DNA of 7,928 bases from Microcaldota archaeon (GCA_026992595.1 JALWZW010000010.1:1-7928); one strand, 5' to 3'; positions 1 to 5,617 are shown, numbered from the stretch's first letter. Numbers and translations are program-made. The notes: generated from the letters alone by a model not told the origin.

Positions 1-1
1 G

Positions 2-1039
2 TTTAATGAAACACCTGAAAATTTGCTTACTTCTGAGGTGGTGTATATTGATGAAATTCAAAATTCTGAGGTTGCGGGGTTGAACCTAAAGCGCATCTAT
101 GATAGGCATAAAACAAAGATTGTGGTAAGCGGATCGGGCGGCTATGAAATTAAAACCAAAATGGGCTATTTTTTGGTTGGACGGGCTTTGTTTTTTGATT
201 TATATTCTCTTACTTTTGATGAATTTCTTAATTGGAAAAGCAAGGTATATTATAATTTATACCTTAAATACTCTGGCTATTTGAAGGATTTTGTAAGCGG
301 TAAGGATGTGCCTCCTCTCTCGGAAATAGAAAATGAAAAATTCCTCAAACTGCTCAGCGAATATATGGTTTATGGCGGCTATCCAGAAGTTGTTTTAAAC
401 AATGACCCTAAAAAGAAACAACTTCTATTAAATTCAATAGTTAAAACAACGCTTGAAAGAGATTTATTTTACTTGTTCTCCTTTAAAGAGTATGAAAACT
501 TTTTTTCTACTGTTAAATATCTTGCTTCCATTGTTGGTGGCATTCTTACCCTTAATAATTTACCTGTAGATTACAAAACCGCAGAAAAATATCTCTCCGT
601 ACTATCGCACAGCTACATTATTGCGCTACTTTCTCCCTTTCACAAAAACCTCTCCACTGAGTTGAGGAAATCCAAGAAGGTTTATTTCCATGATTTAGGA
701 TTTAGGAATGCTGTCCTCAATAACTTTCTTGCCTTAGAAAGCCGGGAACAGACAGGCAATTTATATGAAAATTTTGCGTACATTCAACTGAGGTCTAAGT
801 TTAAAAAGGAAAACTTAAGATATTGGAGGACCACACATAAAGAGGAGATTGATTTTATCTTAACCAATAAGAGACCGGTACCTATAGAAGTAAAAACCAA
901 CGATAAAATCTCAAGGCATTTAATCACATTTTTAGAAAAATATGGCGTTGAACGAGGCGTTTTATTAAACCCCAAAACCACTGCTTATGAAAAGGTGAAG
1001 GGAAAGGATATTCTTAAATTTCAGATTTTCTTAATCTGA
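2..1039 (+). CDS. AAA-family ATPase with C-terminal DUF4143 domain, 5' end outside window
   Basis: This is the 3' part of an AAA_14/DUF4143 ATPase. The frame is open from base 2, so the Walker A part lies beyond the left edge; the TTG at 23 is not a credible start. Numbering from that TTG, a Walker B segment VVYIDEIQN is at residues 6-14, sensor-type VVSGSGG at 34-40, and the family signature GR...LTFDEFL at 53-69, followed by YGGYPEVV near 117-124. The C-terminal half is DUF4143: YFHDLGFRNA (221-230), GNLYENF (245-251) and a PD-(D/E)XK-like end with Asp277, Glu289 and Lys291 (IDF...PIEVK). Members are common, patchily distributed in archaea and bacteria, and of unsettled biochemical role. 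Composition is much more AT-rich than the neighbouring genes, and GCGC, frequent elsewhere, occurs only twice, which suggests horizontal acquisition. It ends 25 nt from the convergent Elp3 gene. The family call is firm; the function is not. Confidence 0.9.
   Translation, partial: FNETPENLLTSEVVYIDEIQNSEVAGLNLKRIYDRHKTKIVVSGSGGYEIKTKMGYFLVGRALFFDLYSLTFDEFLNWKSKVYYNLYLKYSGYLKDFVSGKDVPPLSEIENEKFLKLLSEYMVYGGYPEVVLNNDPKKKQLLLNSIVKTTLERDLFYLFSFKEYENFFSTVKYLASIVGGILTLNNLPVDYKTAEKYLSVLSHSYIIALLSPFHKNLSTELRKSKKVYFHDLGFRNAVLNNFLALESREQTGNLYENFAYIQLRSKFKKENLRYWRTTHKEEIDFILTNKRPVPIEVKTNDKISRHLITFLEKYGVERGVLLNPKTTAYEKVKGKDILKFQIFLI
1021..1039. terminator. Perfect 7-bp inverted repeat over the ATPase stop codon
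   Basis: TCAGATT (1021-1027) and AATCTGA (1033-1039) form a perfect 7-bp stem with a 5-nt loop, and the stem includes the TGA stop. It lies at the junction of two convergent genes, so it could mark or assist transcript ends on either strand. No T-run follows on either strand. Archaeal termination mostly relies on oligo-T, so a terminator role is weakly supported; the inverted repeat itself is plain. Confidence 0.3.
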
Positions 1040-1064
1040 TTGTGGGAGCTGAGCTCAACTGCTC

Positions 1065-2381
1065 TTAGAGATTCTTTACCATATAATGCCCTTCTAACCA
1101 ATAGCCCATTTTTCTATAATACTCTCTTGCTCCTACTCCGCTAATGATGTGAAGTTTATCTGAAAAGCTTTTTGCAATCTCTTCCGCTTCTTTAAGGAGC
1201 ATGCGCCCTATCCCTCTATGCTGCGCTCCTTCTCCGCTTTTTTCCCCTATTTTTAGCGCTCTTCCGTACACATGCAACTCTCTCACAAACGCTTTGCCGC
1301 TACCGCTCTTTCTTAACCTTATAAACCCTTCTATCACACCGTTTTCATATTGATATGCTATAAACCATTCCTTCCCTCTGCTCGCATCATACTCTTTTAT
1401 ATGCACTTCCTTCTTCCCTTCCCCCCTCTTCCTCCCCGCCTCCCTGCTCCTAATCTCCCTCACTTCCCTTCCTTTCAACTTTGCCTCCACAATCTCTCTC
1501 AAATTGCTCTTTTTCACCCCTTTCTCTATCTTTGTTGCCGGTATATCTCTCTGTATCCTCATCACCCTCACATATTCAGGTATATATTCGTACATTTCCG
1601 CTATAATCTCTGCTGCTTGTTCGCTGCTGTAGGGCTCATATTCGCCTGCAATCATCTGTTGGTAGAGCGCAGTCCCTTTTATAACTAAGGTGGGGTAGAT
1701 TTTGAGCATATCTGGCTGAAATCTCTCATCTTGGAAAAGTTGTTTAACAAAAGCAACATCCTTGCTTGGGTTTGAGCCGGGGAGACCTAACATTATGTGA
1801 TAAAGAACTTTAAATCCTGCATCTTTGAGGCTGCGGGTTGCTTCCACCACCTCTTTCACTCCATGCCCCCTATTTATTTTTTTATATATTTCATCGTCTG
1901 CGTGCTGCACCCCTAATTCGCATCTTGTGGCCCCATATTCTAACATCTCTTCCACATAGCATATATCAGGACGGGTTTCAATAGTAAGCCCTATTGCCCT
2001 TCTTTTAGCGGTTTCATTCCTCTTTTTCGCCTCTTCTAAAGTTGCAGAAGGGCTGCCGTTGAGCGCGTCATAGATGTTTTTTATAAACCACACCTTATAC
2101 TTTTTTTCCATTGCTAAAAAGGTCCCACCCATCACTATTACATCGCATTTATCTGTTTCATGACCTAAATATTGAAGCGCCCTTAACCTATTCTCCACCT
2201 GCTTATAGGGGTCAAATCCAAAGTTTCTTGCTCTAAGCGCGGCGGGCTCCTCTCCCGTATAGCTCTTTGCAGCCAAGCCGGTGAATGGGCAATAACTACA
2301 TGCCCATCTGCAAGAATCCTCTGGCTTTATCATTACTGCTATAGGTGCTACTCCTGAAAGCGTTCTGGTCGGTTTTTTCAT
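1065..2381 (-). CDS. elp3: Elp3-like tRNA U34 carboxymethyltransferase (radical SAM + GNAT), N-terminally short
   Basis: Elp3 enzymes use a radical SAM core and an acetyl-CoA-binding GNAT domain to carboxymethylate uridine 34 of tRNA anticodons. The protein opens with KPTRTLSGVAPIAVM (3-17), the usual entry to the family core. Cluster cysteines are Cys24, Cys28 and Cys31 (CRWACSYC, C-x3-C-x2-C). Further signatures are SYTGEEPAALRAR (40-52), IETRPD (134-139), ELGVQHADD (155-163), YHIMLGLPGS (194-203) and MRIQRDIP (274-281). The GNAT domain spans about 335-438, with QHRGIG (387-392) as the acetyl-CoA loop and the ending YYRKMGYWLEGHYMVK. At 438 aa it lacks the roughly 70-100 residue tRNA-binding N-terminal domain of full-length relatives. 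The usual Cys-rich zinc segment (CRCIRCREVG-like) reads VREIRSREAG here (307-316). The start is fixed: an in-frame TGA, the stop of the upstream gene, lies two codons before ATG. Last gene of a five-gene operon. Confidence 0.9.
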   Translation of the reverse strand: MKKPTRTLSGVAPIAVMIKPEDSCRWACSYCPFTGLAAKSYTGEEPAALRARNFGFDPYKQVENRLRALQYLGHETDKCDVIVMGGTFLAMEKKYKVWFIKNIYDALNGSPSATLEEAKKRNETAKRRAIGLTIETRPDICYVEEMLEYGATRCELGVQHADDEIYKKINRGHGVKEVVEATRSLKDAGFKVLYHIMLGLPGSNPSKDVAFVKQLFQDERFQPDMLKIYPTLVIKGTALYQQMIAGEYEPYSSEQAAEIIAEMYEYIPEYVRVMRIQRDIPATKIEKGVKKSNLREIVEAKLKGREVREIRSREAGRKRGEGKKEVHIKEYDASRGKEWFIAYQYENGVIEGFIRLRKSGSGKAFVRELHVYGRALKIGEKSGEGAQHRGIGRMLLKEAEEIAKSFSDKLHIISGVGAREYYRKMGYWLEGHYMVKNL

Positions 2382-2387
2382 ATTATA

Positions 2388-3164
2388 TCATGCGTTCAAA
2401 AAAATACTTAAAAAGGAGTTGAGCGCTTGTAAGGGAAGGTTGAAGAAAGGGTAGATCATGATACCGTTTGCACTTGCCTTTATATCTCCTTCCAGCGTGG
2501 GCTTCACTACAATCTCCACCTCCTTTGCCCTTTTTACTTGCTCGCTTGCGGTGGATTTAACATATATTTGCGCTTTATAAACTTCCTCTTCTTCCCCTAC
2601 CACTTCATAGCGCACCACTTTCTTTTGTTTAGGGCCTACATAAACGAATTTTTTAAACGACCAACGCTTTGGCCCTTCTGCGCCTATTTCAAACACATCC
2701 CCTGCAGACCCTTTATTTTCCACTATAATATTAAAAACAGCGGGCTGGCCTGGAGAGGTGGTTATTTTTGAAGGGCTTATCTGCGCCTCCATCACCTCTT
2801 TACTTATTCTAATTTTTACATTGAATGTGAAATTGCCTAACTTCTCGCCGTTAAACTCATCCACCAATTTAATTTTTGCGCTATACTCTCCCTCCTCTGC
2901 ATCAGGCGCAGCACTAATACTCACAAATAAAGGGCGCTCATAGAGTTTGCTGTTTTTTCCTTTCCACCCCTGCGGCAATTCCTCTACCACCGCATAATCA
3001 AAAATCCCTCCTTCTCCGTAAATACCCCCCTCTTCAACCCGCGGTTCTATTTTAACGCTTATAGTTTGGCCCGGTCCCATTGCCTCTAAATCTACCTCTC
3101 CTCCTTTTTCCACAACCGCGCTTGGCTCTAATATCAAAACCGCCAGAAGGAGGATTGAGAGCAA
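2388..3164 (-). CDS. Secreted two-domain beta-sandwich protein, NEW3-like (hypothetical)
   Basis: I do not recognise a specific function. The 258-aa protein starts with a hydrophobic segment (MLSILLLAVLILEPSAVV) that looks like a signal peptide or membrane anchor. Two Ig-like/beta-sandwich units follow, at about 20-120 and 127-222. The second (ISPSKITTSPGQPAVFNIIVENKGS..., then YVGPKQKKVVRYEVV) has the pattern of NEW3/CARDB-type extracellular domains. A hydrophobic stretch from about 234 to 258 (YPFFNLPLQALNSFLSIFLNA) could be a C-terminal membrane contact, though it lacks a basic tail. The start is TTG at 3164: AGGTGA over the DUF655 stop lies four bases upstream, and the overlapping ATG at 3169 is in a frame that stops after 11 codons. 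It sits between DUF655 and Elp3 with 4- and 6-nt gaps, in the place where KsgA is usual. Probably an envelope protein carried along in a translation operon. Confidence 0.7.
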   Translation of the reverse strand: MLSILLLAVLILEPSAVVEKGGEVDLEAMGPGQTISVKIEPRVEEGGIYGEGGIFDYAVVEELPQGWKGKNSKLYERPLFVSISAAPDAEEGEYSAKIKLVDEFNGEKLGNFTFNVKIRISKEVMEAQISPSKITTSPGQPAVFNIIVENKGSAGDVFEIGAEGPKRWSFKKFVYVGPKQKKVVRYEVVGEEEEVYKAQIYVKSTASEQVKRAKEVEIVVKPTLEGDIKASANGIMIYPFFNLPLQALNSFLSIFLNA

Positions 3165-3168
3165 ACCA

Positions 3169-3714
3169 TCACCTTTTGAAGGGCGGCTTTACAAATAAAT
3201 AATACTTTTCCTTCCCTTCCAATTCGCTTATAATCCTTTGTGCAAAGGATGAAATAATGTCGCCTGCCGAAGGCACGCGCTTTTTGACATCCTCAAAACT
3301 TTTAAACGGCTCTTTCTCCCTTTCCTCTAAAAGGTGCTGCATGGTTTTTTTACCTATTCCTGGCAGGAGGTCTAAGGTGTGCACGCGGATAGAGATGGGC
3401 TTTGCGTTATTAAGAAAGTTAACAAAAAACTGCTCCCGCTCTTTTATTATTTTTTTTACTATCGCGGGAAGGATTTCCTTGGCAGCGTTTGTTAAATTCC
3501 CATAGCGTATTCTCCCTTTTATGTGCGCAATCTCTTTTCTCCCCTCTTTTCCTACAAACACTCTTTGCCCAACCACTATAGCGGCATCTGGCTTCACAGT
3601 TGCCTCTAACAGCGTAAAAAACCGCTCTCCTATTAATTGCACCATGGGCTCTTTTTTAATGGCATAAGGTTTCCCCTCTGGTAGGTATTCCACTACCCAT
3701 GCATAATCCTCCAT
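3169..3714 (-). CDS. DUF655 family protein (COG1491), predicted RNA-binding
   Basis: The 181-aa protein matches the archaeal DUF655 family throughout. The start MEDYAWVVEYLPEGKP (1-16) leads into a small beta-barrel region (about 20-70; VQLIGERFFTLLEATVKPDAAIVVGQRVFVGKEGR) thought to be OB-fold like. A helix-hairpin-helix segment follows, LDLLPGIGKKTMQHLLEER (114-132), then FKSFEDVKKRV (137-147). HhH domains bind nucleic acid backbones, and the family is regarded as a predicted RNA-binding protein linked to ribosomes or transcription by gene context; its biochemical role is not established. ATG at 3714 is one base after the RpoF stop, with GGGGTGA just upstream overlapping that stop, so the two are probably translationally coupled. 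Order L21e-RpoF-DUF655 is the conserved archaeal arrangement, which supports the assignment. Confidence 0.92.
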   Translation of the reverse strand: MEDYAWVVEYLPEGKPYAIKKEPMVQLIGERFFTLLEATVKPDAAIVVGQRVFVGKEGRKEIAHIKGRIRYGNLTNAAKEILPAIVKKIIKEREQFFVNFLNNAKPISIRVHTLDLLPGIGKKTMQHLLEEREKEPFKSFEDVKKRVPSAGDIISSFAQRIISELEGKEKYYLFVKPPFKR

Positions 3715-3715
3715 T

Positions 3716-4033
3716 TCACCCCACCGCTTTTAACACATTATTAACCAATTCCTCGTTTTGATCCAATTTATACTTTGCCAAAACCGCCTTAACAGTTTCT
3801 GCCTTTTTTGGTTTAATGTTTGCAAGCGTTACCGCGCATTCTTCAGGCAGCTCTCCAATCTCTTTAAGTTTCTTCATTACTTCTTTTTGCGCCTTTTCGC
3901 TAGGCGCAAACTTTTCTGCATGCTCCAACGCTTGTTGCTGCTCATAAGTTAATTCCTCGCTTTCTTCAGCGCGCTTTTTTAAAATTTTTTTAACCTCGCT
4001 TAACGGCACGGCACGCTTTGCTTTAATCTCCAT
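3716..4033 (-). CDS. rpoF: DNA-directed RNA polymerase subunit F (Rpb4 homologue)
   Basis: RpoF pairs with RpoE (Rpb7) to form the stalk of archaeal RNA polymerase, which helps open complex formation, processivity and termination. The 105-aa protein has the family layout: a short N-terminal beta/helix part ending in AVPLSEVKKILKKRAEE (8-24), a helix rich in Glu/Gln (LTYEQQQALEHAEKF, 28-42), and the HRDC-like C-terminal helices, where GELPEECAVTLANIKPKKAETVKAVLAKY (60-88) is the recognisable segment. Length is normal to slightly short. ATG at 4033 follows the L21e stop by 12 nt, and a GAGGGGG purine run upstream could serve as ribosome binding site. Its position between L21e and DUF655 is the standard archaeal context. 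Confidence 0.93.
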   Translation of the reverse strand: MEIKAKRAVPLSEVKKILKKRAEESEELTYEQQQALEHAEKFAPSEKAQKEVMKKLKEIGELPEECAVTLANIKPKKAETVKAVLAKYKLDQNEELVNNVLKAVG

Positions 4034-4045
4034 TTTCCCCCTCTT

Positions 4046-4321
4046 TTATGCTGCTTTTAAATGAACAGGTAGCACCACAAGTTTTTTTGTTTTATCAAAA
4101 TCCTTTACCTCTACCACATAAGCCCTTCCTCTTTTTTCCACCACAACGCCGTGCCTGCTTGCATAGCGGGGGTGGGGCATTCCTTTAAGGATTGGTTTAG
4201 GGGTTATAACAACTTTTTGACCTATCTCAAAGGTTTTAACCTGCTCTGCCACTGTTACTCTACCCTTTCCTTTAAGTTTTTTTGTTTGCCTGCTTAATGT
4301 TCCTCTTGACCTTTTAACCAT
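4046..4321 (-). CDS. rpl21e: Large-subunit ribosomal protein L21e
   Basis: L21e is an archaeal/eukaryotic protein of the large ribosomal subunit with an SH3-like barrel. The 91-aa product has the expected basic N-terminus (MVKRSRGTLSRQTKKLKGKGR) and the barrel from about residue 28. The motif FEIGQKVVITPKPILKGMPHPRYASRHGVVVEKRGRAYVVEV (31-72) carries the family's G.PH.RY..R.G.V....G.AY.V pattern, and the end LVVLPVHLKAA matches the usual P.HL close. ATG at 4321 has GAGGCGAT about 6-8 nt upstream as a plausible ribosome binding site. It is the first gene of the minus-strand operon, so the 4322-4400 region should hold the operon promoter. Confidence 0.95.
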   Translation of the reverse strand: MVKRSRGTLSRQTKKLKGKGRVTVAEQVKTFEIGQKVVITPKPILKGMPHPRYASRHGVVVEKRGRAYVVEVKDFDKTKKLVVLPVHLKAA

Positions 4322-4358
4322 AACTATCGCCTCTGTATGGATAGATTAAGCGCCAATC

Positions 4359-4377
4359 TCCTTTAAAATATTAACTT
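4359..4377 (-). promoter_or_regulatory. Probable promoter of the L21e-RpoF-DUF655 operon
   Basis: Read on the minus strand, the segment GTTAATATTTTAAAGG contains an AT-rich TATA-like core (around TAATATTTTAA) preceded by an A-run (AAAAAA) that could act as a BRE. Initiation about 25 nt downstream would fall near 4342-4345, giving a leader of roughly 20 nt that contains the GAGGCGAT ribosome binding site before the L21e ATG. The box is a poor match to TTTATAAA, so the exact position is uncertain. Confidence 0.45.
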
Positions 4378-4403
4378 TTTTAAGCGCATCTTTTCATCTT
4401 TTT

Positions 4404-4436
4404 CTCGCCCCTTGCTAAAGCTCGCCCTTGCTAAAG
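4404..4436. repeat. Imperfect tandem repeat of a 16/17-bp unit in the L21e-TBP divergent region
   Basis: CTCGCCCCTTGCTAAAG (4404-4420) is followed directly by CTCGCCCTTGCTAAAG (4421-4436), the same unit with one C fewer. A GCGAG at 4447-4451 is complementary to the CTCGC at the head of either copy, so two mutually exclusive short hairpins are possible. The repeat is G+C-rich within an AT-rich promoter region and lies upstream of both inferred start sites. It could be a regulator binding site or a slippage product; nothing in the sequence decides between them. Confidence 0.6.
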
Positions 4437-4482
4437 AGCGCTTCCAGCGAGGCGGGGTGAAGAAAAATCTTTAAAGGAAGCA

Positions 4483-4510
4483 TTTATAAATTGATTGGGC
4501 TTTATAAATT
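4483..4510 (+). promoter_or_regulatory. Two identical TATA elements upstream of the TBP gene
   Basis: The 10-mer TTTATAAATT occurs at 4483-4492 and again at 4501-4510, 18 bp apart. TTTATAAA is a strong archaeal TATA box. The first is preceded by a purine-rich stretch (AAAGGAAGC) that could be a BRE; initiation about 25 nt downstream would be near 4512, leaving a leader of about 17 nt with the GGGTGG ribosome binding site. The second box would put initiation at or just after the GTG start, so it is less suitable as a promoter and may be an operator-like site for TBP itself. Confidence 0.65.
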
Positions 4511-4528
4511 TTGTGGTGGGTGGTTTTG

Positions 4529-5095
4529 GTGGCAAAAAAAAGATTGAAGAAGCCGGATTATGTAATAACAAACATGGTTGCCTCTGCCTCTTTGGGGCTA
4601 GAACTAGACCTTTATAACTTGGCGCTCCAGATTCCTGAAATTGATTATGAACCAGACCAATTCCCGGGCGCTATTTTAAAGTTTGACAAACCCAAAGCAT
4701 CTCTTTTGCTTTTTAAGAACGGTAAAGTGGTCTGCGTTGGCTGCAAGGATAGGGAGACAATAGAAAAGGTTATTAATAAAACCCTTAAGATGCTCCGCCC
4801 ATATGCGCGCAAAATCACCAAGACCAAAAAGCCAAAGGTAGATATAACGAATATTGTTGCGGCCGCAGATTTGCATGTTACTTTGGACCTTTATAAAATT
4901 GCTTATAAGTTGAGGGATGTAGAGTATGAACCAGACCAATTCCCGGGCGCTATTTTAAAGTTTGACAAACCCAAAGCATCTCTTTTGCTTTTTAAGAACG
5001 GGAAGGCGATCTGTGCAGGCGCTAAAAATAGGCAGGAGATAGAAGAGGTGTTGAAAAAAGCGCAAAAACTCCTCTCTCCTTATGCAGGGAAATGA
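4529..5095 (+). CDS. tbp: TATA-box-binding protein (TBP)
   Basis: TBP binds and bends TATA boxes and recruits TFB and RNA polymerase. The 188-aa protein has the two pseudo-symmetrical halves, about 11-95 and 104-186. Each contains YEPDQFPG and LLFKNGK, which carry the two Phe residues that kink DNA (Phe45/Phe62 and Phe138/Phe155). Where archaeal TBPs usually have FPGL/V/I followed by YR, both halves read FPGAILKF, and F-x-SGK is FKNGK. Residues 40-65 and 133-158 are identical in both halves, and so is the DNA encoding them. I chose GTG at 4529, not the in-frame TTG at 4511: it gives the normal short N-terminus (MAKKRLKKPD) and has GGGTGG five bases upstream, like the AGGTGG before the gene at 5618. 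A Lys-rich linker (KITKTKKPK) joins the halves. It heads a three-gene operon. Confidence 0.95.
   Translation: MAKKRLKKPDYVITNMVASASLGLELDLYNLALQIPEIDYEPDQFPGAILKFDKPKASLLLFKNGKVVCVGCKDRETIEKVINKTLKMLRPYARKITKTKKPKVDITNIVAAADLHVTLDLYKIAYKLRDVEYEPDQFPGAILKFDKPKASLLLFKNGKAICAGAKNRQEIEEVLKKAQKLLSPYAGK
4646..5001 (+). repeat. 77-bp perfect direct repeat within the TBP gene
   Basis: Positions 4646-4722 and 4925-5001 are identical over 77 bases, starting TATGAACCAGACC and ending TTTTAAGAACGG, with an offset of 279 bp (93 codons). Each copy encodes residues from Tyr-Glu-Pro-Asp-Gln to Lys-Asn-Gly in one TBP half. Third codon positions match too, so this goes beyond the ancient protein-level symmetry of TBP. 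Flanking sequences in the two halves differ freely. Confidence 0.97.
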
Positions 5096-5096
5096 A

Positions 5097-5609
5097 ATGC
5101 TCCTCCTTCTCATCCTCTTTTTTCTGCTGATGGGCGCGTTAGGGGTGGTTGATGAGCAAACATGCGCTAATTTGGTTAGAGAGAACGCTGAAGTTGCGGA
5201 AGTGGTGGGCTGCTATAAGCAGGCGGCTATCACTTTAGCCCATTTGTGCAAAGAATCTTCCTGCCCAGAAGCGGTTAATGTGTGTAGGCGTATGAATCAG
5301 GTAGTTCATAATTATTTACAGAGTATGGGGGCGGGGGAGGATGACCGCGTGTTGTATTTAAATATTCATACTACAGATTGCTATAGCAGGGTGGCGGAAA
5401 TTTCAGGTGATGTTTCCGTTTGCGAACTTGTAGACAAGGGGCAATCAGACCCGTTCTCTTCTTATAAAACCATGAAGGAGCGCTGCATAGCAAAGGCGCA
5501 AAGAAGGGCGCAACTTTCCCCTTACACCTCTAACTTCTTTAAAAACAGCATTTGCTCTCTTCTATTTCTTTTCCCCCCTCTCCTTTATGCCTTTTTGCGC
5601 TCTAAATAG
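5097..5609 (+). CDS. Cys-rich membrane-anchored protein with repeated Cys motifs (hypothetical)
   Basis: No named family is recognised. From ATG 5097 the 170-aa protein starts with a signal peptide or anchor (MLLLLILFFLLMGALGVV). A region of about 130 residues follows with eight cysteines (23, 39, 51, 56, 63, 95, 109, 130), then a C-terminal hydrophobic helix (about 151-167, SICSLLFLFPPLLYAFL) ending in RSK. Segments such as TTDCYSRVAEISGDVSVCELVD...KERCIAKA resemble the repeated DCY...A....D.S.C..I...RD.C pattern of many uncharacterised DPANN proteins. An even Cys count outside the membrane would suit disulfides. An in-frame ATG at 5082 overlaps the TBP end and adds MQGNE; I prefer 5097, which begins the hydrophobic segment directly and has AGGGA eight bases or so upstream. 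Only one base separates it from the TBP stop, so it is probably co-transcribed. Function unknown; likely envelope-located. Confidence 0.75.
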   Translation: MLLLLILFFLLMGALGVVDEQTCANLVRENAEVAEVVGCYKQAAITLAHLCKESSCPEAVNVCRRMNQVVHNYLQSMGAGEDDRVLYLNIHTTDCYSRVAEISGDVSVCELVDKGQSDPFSSYKTMKERCIAKAQRRAQLSPYTSNFFKNSICSLLFLFPPLLYAFLRSK

Positions 5610-5617
5610 GTGGTTTT

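Noticed and set aside
23..25. TTG at 23 as a true start, making a short ATPase lacking Walker A
   Set aside because: The frame stays open to the window's first bases and the family always has an upstream P-loop part, so the gene is simply cut by the window edge.
1350..1688. Plus-strand open frame of 112 codons over the Elp3 gene
   Set aside because: It is antisense to well-conserved Elp3 sequence, rich in Pro/Phe/Leu from the polypyrimidine complement, and has no recognisable domain or ribosome binding site.
2382..2400. Elp3 N-terminus lost through a frameshift, or read-through fusion with the upstream gene
   Set aside because: The upstream gene is in the same frame and ends with TGA two codons before the Elp3 ATG, but it encodes a secreted beta-sandwich protein with no Elp3 N-terminal features. 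Nothing suggests TGA recoding, so two separate genes are the simpler reading.
3167..3169. ATG overlapping the DUF655 stop as start of the secreted protein
   Set aside because: That frame terminates after 11 codons; only the TTG at 3164 opens the long frame with a signal-like sequence.
4511..4528. TTG at 4511 as the TBP start
   Set aside because: It would add MWWVVL before a GTG that has a GGGTGG site at the right distance, and it coincides with the likely transcription start from the first TATA box.
4645..4939. Minus-strand frames over the TBP gene
   Set aside because: They are antisense to TBP; their repeated content simply mirrors the TBP 77-bp repeat.
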